Positions 59,867-64,000 of a stretch of 64,000 nt of DNA are shown here, piece by piece. Positions within the stretch are counted from its first letter, which is position 1, and the number at the start of each line of letters is the position of its first letter. Under the pieces are notes generated by a model, which was not told the DNA's origin, did no database searches, and saw nothing but the letters and a program-made list of their open reading frames with translations. This DNA is from Bin55 sp964572845 (lineage in GTDB: Bacteria > Pseudomonadota > Gammaproteobacteria > Pseudomonadales > Azotimanducaceae), in assembly GCA_964572845.1 (NCBI GenBank), contig CAZNFX010000004.1, forward strand, positions 186,001 to 250,000. The letters run 5' to 3'. Made by a program: the position numbers and the translations under genes.

Positions 59867-61075
59867 ATGGCCAGATCTAGAAGCCAAAATCAAGAACCAA
59901 GCAGGCTAGTGCCCATTGGACTGTTCCTGCCCTTGGTGGCATTCATTTTGATCACATTTGTCATTCCTCTTGGATCCATGGTCGTTCAGAGTGCATACGA
60001 CCCTCAAGTCGCTCAGGCATTGCCCAAGACTCTGGATTTGCTCAAAGATTGGGACGATTCCGCGCTTCCTTCCTTAGAAGTCTTCGAAACCCTTGCAGCG
60101 GAGTTGGTGACCTCTCGGCAAGATCGATCGATCGGAAAGGTGGCTACCCGCGTCAACCGAATCAAGAGCGGCAGCCGCAGCGTTTTCGCGAAGACGGCAC
60201 GGCGACTAGAACGAGTCGAGGATGCCGACTTGAAGTCTGCGATGATCGAAATCGACAAGCGGTGGGACGATGTCGAGCTGTGGCAAGCAATAAGATCAGC
60301 CGGCCAAAAGTTCACCGCCCGACACTATCTGCGCTCAATCGACCTTGAACCAGCACCAGACGGTGGCGCAAAGTTGGTCACAGAAGACCAGAGAATCTAC
60401 AACACGCTTTACGTGCGTACCATCTACGTCAGCCTTGCCGTGACCGTCTTGTGCTTTCTGATCGGCTATCCAATTGCTTACGCCATTGCAAGCGTGTCCG
60501 ACTCGTGGGCAAAGATCCTTCTAGTCATCGTGCTGGTTCCGTTTTGGACGTCACTGCTTGTTCGTACCACTTCTTGGCTCGTGCTGCTGCAGAACCAAGG
60601 AGTTGTTAATGACATCTTGGTGTGGATCGGATTGGTCGCCGACGACTCACGCCTTGCACTGGTTCACAACATGACTGGCACATTGATCGCAATGACACAT
60701 GTGCTATTGCCATTCATGATTCTTCCTCTTTACGCAGTCATGCGATCGATCCCGCCGGATTACATGAGGGCAGCCGCCTCGCTTGGAGCCAACCCGATTG
60801 AGGGTTTCGCCAAGGTGTACTTTCCACAATCGCTTCCCGGTGTGTCCGCCGGTTGCCTGCTTGTCTTCATACTCTCGCTGGGCTACTACATAACCCCTGC
60901 ACTCGTCGGAGGCACGAAAGGACAGCTCATCTCCAACATGATCGCCTACCACATACAGACTTCGCTGAATTGGGGACTCGCAGCTGCGATTTCTGTCATT
61001 CTTCTGATTGGCGTCTTTGTTTGCTACTTTGTCTTCGATCGTTGGGTAGGCATCGACAAGCTCAAACTTGGCTAA
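59867..61075 (+). CDS. ABC importer permease with long insertion, PotB-like
   Basis: A 402-residue permease. The first helix is at about residues 20-40; residues 45-175 form a large soluble insertion (LLKDWDDSALPSLEVFETLA, TRVNRIKSGSRSVFA) before VSLAVTVLCFLIGYPIAYAIA resumes the classic permease. RAAASLGANPIEGFAKVYFPQS near residue 305 is the EAA loop that contacts the ATPase. The insertion is characteristic of a subset of alpha-proteobacterial-type polyamine importers. It overlaps the next permease by an ATGA-type junction. Confidence 0.9.
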   Translation: MARSRSQNQEPSRLVPIGLFLPLVAFILITFVIPLGSMVVQSAYDPQVAQALPKTLDLLKDWDDSALPSLEVFETLAAELVTSRQDRSIGKVATRVNRIKSGSRSVFAKTARRLERVEDADLKSAMIEIDKRWDDVELWQAIRSAGQKFTARHYLRSIDLEPAPDGGAKLVTEDQRIYNTLYVRTIYVSLAVTVLCFLIGYPIAYAIASVSDSWAKILLVIVLVPFWTSLLVRTTSWLVLLQNQGVVNDILVWIGLVADDSRLALVHNMTGTLIAMTHVLLPFMILPLYAVMRSIPPDYMRAAASLGANPIEGFAKVYFPQSLPGVSAGCLLVFILSLGYYITPALVGGTKGQLISNMIAYHIQTSLNWGLAAAISVILLIGVFVCYFVFDRWVGIDKLKLG

Positions 61076-61908
61076 TGAATTTCTCGGGTTGGAAAATTGC
61101 CAAGATCGCATTTATTGCGATCGTCGCTCTTGGGTTTGGCTTTCTCATCCTGCCCCTGATCGTGATCGTTCCGCTCAGCTTCAATGCAGAGCCCTACTTC
61201 ACGTTTACCGAGGGCATGCTACGGTTCGATTCGGAAGCCTACTCGTTGCGTTGGTATCGCTCGATCATAGAGAATCCCGAGTGGCGAACGGCAATCGGCA
61301 ATAGCTTTCTAATAGGGATTTGCGCAACCTTCGTCGCGACAGTCCTTGGAACACTTGCTGCACTGGGCTTGAACCATCCGAAGTGCCCCATGCGAGACGC
61401 AGTTTCCGCACTCTTGATTTCACCAATGGTAACTCCCGTAATCATTGTGGCTGTTGGCGTTTTCTTCTTCTATTCAACCTTAGGATTGGGGCAAACCCAT
61501 ATTGGGTTGATTCTTGCACACGCCATGCTAGGTGCTCCCTTCGTAGTAATTACCGTGACCGCAACACTTGCTGGGTTCGATCGCACGCTACTTCGAGCGG
61601 CAGCAAGCCTGGGAGCAAGTCCACTGACGGCTTTTCGCCGCGTGCAGTTGCCCATCATCTCGCCTGGGGTGTTTACGGGAGCGCTGTTTGCTTTTGCAGC
61701 GTCGTTTGACGAGGTTGTAATCGTCCTATTTCTGGGCGGAGTGGATCAACGCACGATTCCGCGCCAGATGTGGTCGGGCATTCGAGAGGAGATCAGCCCC
61801 ACAATTCTTGCTATTGCAACGTTGCTCATTGTGTTTGCAATTCTTGTTCTGGTTGCTGTTGAGCTACTGCAACGCAGCAGCAAAGCAGCTCAAGCCACCG
61901 CGAAGTAG
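61075..61908 (+). CDS. ABC importer permease, PotC-like
   Basis: A 277-residue permease starting at ATG 61075, which overlaps the previous stop (TAATG). Six helices are expected; RAAASLGASPLTAFRRVQLPI near residue 180 is the EAA loop. ALLISPMVTPVIIVAVGVFFF and IGLILAHAMLGAPFVVITV are typical PotC-like segments. With the long permease it forms the heterodimeric channel of the importer. A longer reading to 60853 is not real because its upstream part lies in the previous gene's other frame. Confidence 0.92.
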   Translation: MNFSGWKIAKIAFIAIVALGFGFLILPLIVIVPLSFNAEPYFTFTEGMLRFDSEAYSLRWYRSIIENPEWRTAIGNSFLIGICATFVATVLGTLAALGLNHPKCPMRDAVSALLISPMVTPVIIVAVGVFFFYSTLGLGQTHIGLILAHAMLGAPFVVITVTATLAGFDRTLLRAAASLGASPLTAFRRVQLPIISPGVFTGALFAFAASFDEVVIVLFLGGVDQRTIPRQMWSGIREEISPTILAIATLLIVFAILVLVAVELLQRSSKAAQATAK

Positions 61909-61949
61909 CAAAGCCGCAAAGCAACACAGACCTCAGTAGAAGGCAATTC

Positions 61950-62468
61950 GTGAAACACGACGGACCAAAGAAGAACCGACCCTGGAATGCCGGCTTGAAT
62001 TTCACTCTAAGGCTTGCAGTGTTGATCGTGCTATGCGGTCTTTCGATTCGAGCGACCGAATCTGAAGACGGACAGGGGCAAGAATCGGAAGAATCCGAAG
62101 AAACTGTAGAGTTGCAAATCACCATCGCCGATGTAAGAGAGGAAGTGGGCACGATATATCTCGGCGTCTACACAACGAAGGAGGAGTGGAAGGATCTGGA
62201 ACCCACCCACAAAATGACTTCGGAACCTTCAACGCCAAATGTAACAGTGTCGCTTGAACTCGTACCAGGCGAGTATGCAATCTCGGCTTACCACGACATC
62301 AACGACGACGAGGAATTCAATCGAAAGGGAGTCTTGCGTCTGCCAGGAGAACCGTTCGCGTTTTCTAACGATCCAAGAATTCGCGCGGGAGTACCTAGCT
62401 GGAAGAGAGTCAAGTTCAGCGTTGGCAACGAAGACACCGAGCACACCCTCACCTTCAAACATCCCTAG
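61950..62468 (+). CDS. DUF2141 exported protein
   Basis: A 172-residue protein from GTG 61950. A hydrophobic N-terminal segment (about residues 18-37, LRLAVLIVLCGLSIRA) is followed by an acidic linker and then a beta-rich domain with YAISAYHDINDDEEFNRKG and LPGEPFAFSND, the marks of DUF2141. These proteins are secreted and thought to bind small molecules or the cell surface; function is unknown. It may be exported by the N-terminal segment. It follows the importer operon by about 40 bp. Confidence 0.85.
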   Translation: MKHDGPKKNRPWNAGLNFTLRLAVLIVLCGLSIRATESEDGQGQESEESEETVELQITIADVREEVGTIYLGVYTTKEEWKDLEPTHKMTSEPSTPNVTVSLELVPGEYAISAYHDINDDEEFNRKGVLRLPGEPFAFSNDPRIRAGVPSWKRVKFSVGNEDTEHTLTFKHP

Positions 62469-62647
62469 GGAGGTCGCGAAAATTCTGCGATGAAGGTGAA
62501 AAAGAGAATTGAGAACGAATCCCGCTTCTAAAACGTTCACTGATGACACAATGACGTCGTGTGTTTGACACATGTAAAGCATTAGACAATGACGGCAAAT
62601 GCGAAATCCAATCAAGCATTGAAATCTGGTCACGAGGTATGTAACCG

Positions 62648-64000
62648 ATGAATCTCACAACTTGGTCGTGGATGTTTCTTGTCATCTACATCGTGGCAAT
62701 GCTCGGTTTTGGTGTGTGGGGACACCGCAGAGTCAAACACGCGGACGACTATGCAACCGCGCGCGGGTCCTACGGACCGATGTTTCTAGCCTTTGCTTTT
62801 GCTGCGACGACTGCGAGTGGCGCAACGTTCTTGGGTGGTCCTGGACTGGCGTATGTTCTTGGGTTTTCGTCGGTATGGGGAAATTTTCTCTATCCCATGG
62901 GCGTCTACATAGGCGTTCTAATTTGCATGCGCTTGGTGGCCACAACCGGCAATCGATTTGGCAGTAGGAGCATTCCTGAATATCTGGGCGATAGATATGG
63001 TTCCGACGGCATAAGAATCATCGTGTCAGTGCTGTCATTGGTCCTGTTCTTTTATGTTGCAGGTCAGCTTGTCTCCGGATTGGTGATGTTTGAGACGATG
63101 CTCGGCATGGATCCAATTTGGGCTCTCACTATCACCACTGTAGTCTTGGGGATCTACGTCGTTATGGGCGGCGCACATGCTGACATACTGACCGACGGCG
63201 TGCAGGGAATCATGATGTTGGCCCTAGCCATAATCGTCATCGTGATGTTCTTGATTGGCATGGGCATCGACGGCGGTCTTGGCGGACTTGCCAGTTCGTT
63301 ACAACAGCAAGACCCAAACCTGACAACTCCTTTGAATGTCACCAATCCTCTCACACATTCCCCTTGGTCGATATTCGCCATATTGCTAGCTCACATTCCC
63401 TTAGGTCTGCTCCCTCATCTTGGTAACAAGCTTTGGGCATTAAAGTCAGTGAATCAGCAAAAGTCCTTTGTAAAACTTGCATTTCTGTGCGGGCTGACGC
63501 TTGCCATGATGGGACTTGGCGGATTGCTCGCGCGTTCAGTGCTTGGAGACGACTTGCTTGCAAGTCAAAGCCACAATGCAGCGCTGCCCTTGCTCTTCAT
63601 TGAGCTCTTTCCAACCTGGCTTGCTGCACTGATAGGCGTCGGTATTCTGGCTGCGATCATGTCAACAGCGGATGGATTGGTGGTCTCGTCGTCTCAAGTA
63701 ATTGCCAACGATCTATATCGAAGAACCCTAGCACCGAGAATTCACAGTCATTTGAGCAAAGAGCAGCTGGACCGTCGCGTACTTGCGATCAGCCGCGTCA
63801 GTACGGTGGTTGTGCTGATCCTGTGCGCGATGTTGGCCTGGGGATTGCAGCAAACAAACATCGCACTAATTGTGTTCATCGGGATTGGGGGCATGATGGC
63901 TGCGTTTGCGGGGCCACTTGTACTCGGTGCAATTTGGCGAGGAGTCACCCGCAGTGGGGCGTATGCTGGTCTTTTGTCGGGCTTTGTTGTTTTTGTAATC
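62648..64000 (+). CDS. Sodium:solute symporter (SSS family), 3' end cut by window edge
   Basis: At least 451 residues from ATG 62648, open at the edge. FAATTASGATFLGGPGLAY near residue 52 is the sodium-binding start of SSS proteins, GSRSIPEYLGDRYG follows, and later ILAAIMSTADGLVVSSSQVIANDLYRR carries the helix-8 sodium site serines. Proline, pantothenate, sugar or carboxylate transporters belong here; the late RSVLGDDLL segment does not distinguish. The gene follows DUF2141 after 179 bp without a recognisable gene. Substrate unknown. Confidence 0.92.
   Translation, partial: MNLTTWSWMFLVIYIVAMLGFGVWGHRRVKHADDYATARGSYGPMFLAFAFAATTASGATFLGGPGLAYVLGFSSVWGNFLYPMGVYIGVLICMRLVATTGNRFGSRSIPEYLGDRYGSDGIRIIVSVLSLVLFFYVAGQLVSGLVMFETMLGMDPIWALTITTVVLGIYVVMGGAHADILTDGVQGIMMLALAIIVIVMFLIGMGIDGGLGGLASSLQQQDPNLTTPLNVTNPLTHSPWSIFAILLAHIPLGLLPHLGNKLWALKSVNQQKSFVKLAFLCGLTLAMMGLGGLLARSVLGDDLLASQSHNAALPLLFIELFPTWLAALIGVGILAAIMSTADGLVVSSSQVIANDLYRRTLAPRIHSHLSKEQLDRRVLAISRVSTVVVLILCAMLAWGLQQTNIALIVFIGIGGMMAAFAGPLVLGAIWRGVTRSGAYAGLLSGFVVFVI

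Overview
The window reads as a chromosome segment of an uncultured Gram-negative bacterium with moderate GC (by eye about half). A TonB-dependent receptor, lipobox and signal-peptide proteins, a periplasmic-type Cu,Zn superoxide dismutase and an alpha-proteobacterial/gammaproteobacterial style of metabolism (flavin LLM oxidoreductases, acyl-CoA dehydrogenases, crotonases, MaoC hydratases, Fe(II) dioxygenases) suggest a marine or host-associated proteobacterium; the class cannot be fixed from sequence alone. GTG and TTG starts are common. No rRNA, tRNA, CRISPR array, transposase or integrase was seen, and no canonical helix-turn-helix transcription factor.

Layout. 1-6.8 kb: end-truncated class I fructose-bisphosphate aldolase, a YhbW-like LLM oxidoreductase, an ArsC-like protein, a D-aminoacylase-type amidohydrolase, a crotonase, an LLM oxidoreductase and an HSL-type esterase. 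7.2-9.2 kb: an internally duplicated membrane protein, a stop-interrupted relative of it, and SodC. 9.2-12.8 kb: TauD-type dioxygenase, lipoprotein and a tandem acyl-CoA dehydrogenase pair. 13-16.2 kb: small orphan genes, an NTR-like secreted protein broken by an in-frame TAA, and a PIN-domain toxin-antitoxin-like pair with an inverted-repeat operator candidate. 16.3-20.2 kb: prolyl oligopeptidase, SDR and a two-gene MaoC hydratase. 20.5-33.1 kb: secreted unknown, GMC oxidoreductase with its small subunit, TonB receptor, a pair of ABC exporter half-transporters, NTF2-like protein and PhyH dioxygenase, bounded on the right by a decayed second copy of the GMC/small-subunit region.

33.2-34.5 kb is an AT-rich promoter plus a PcfJ-like orphan. 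34.5-44.7 kb: SDR-crotonase operon, PhyH dioxygenase, two LLM oxidoreductases, a membrane-anchored helical-repeat protein, a PiT-like transporter, a phosphotriesterase-like hydrolase and an ankyrin gene shifted in frame at an A8 tract. 44.7-51 kb: SelO, hisI-hisG, a degraded AbiEii-like nucleotidyltransferase locus, and a Rieske protein with a long helical extension. 51-57.2 kb: aminotransferase, LLM oxidoreductase, zinc-type dehydrogenase, rhodanese, and a MaoC / SCP2-thiolase / DUF35 operon. 57.6-62 kb: a complete polyamine-type ABC importer (ATPase, binding protein, two permeases), then a DUF2141 protein and a truncated sodium:solute symporter.

Together the catabolic genes look like dispersed modules for CoA-linked breakdown of unusual lipids or ring/side-chain compounds: the acyl-CoA dehydrogenase pair, paired MaoC proteins and the thiolase-DUF35 pair resemble the sterol side-chain machinery of actinobacteria in composition, though the substrate is not shown by the sequence. 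The most interesting unexplained items are the PIN-domain pair with an uncharacterised partner, the GMC duplication flanking a roughly 9-kb uptake/export segment, the Rieske fusion, and several genes interrupted by single lesions (two TAA codons, one A8 tract).
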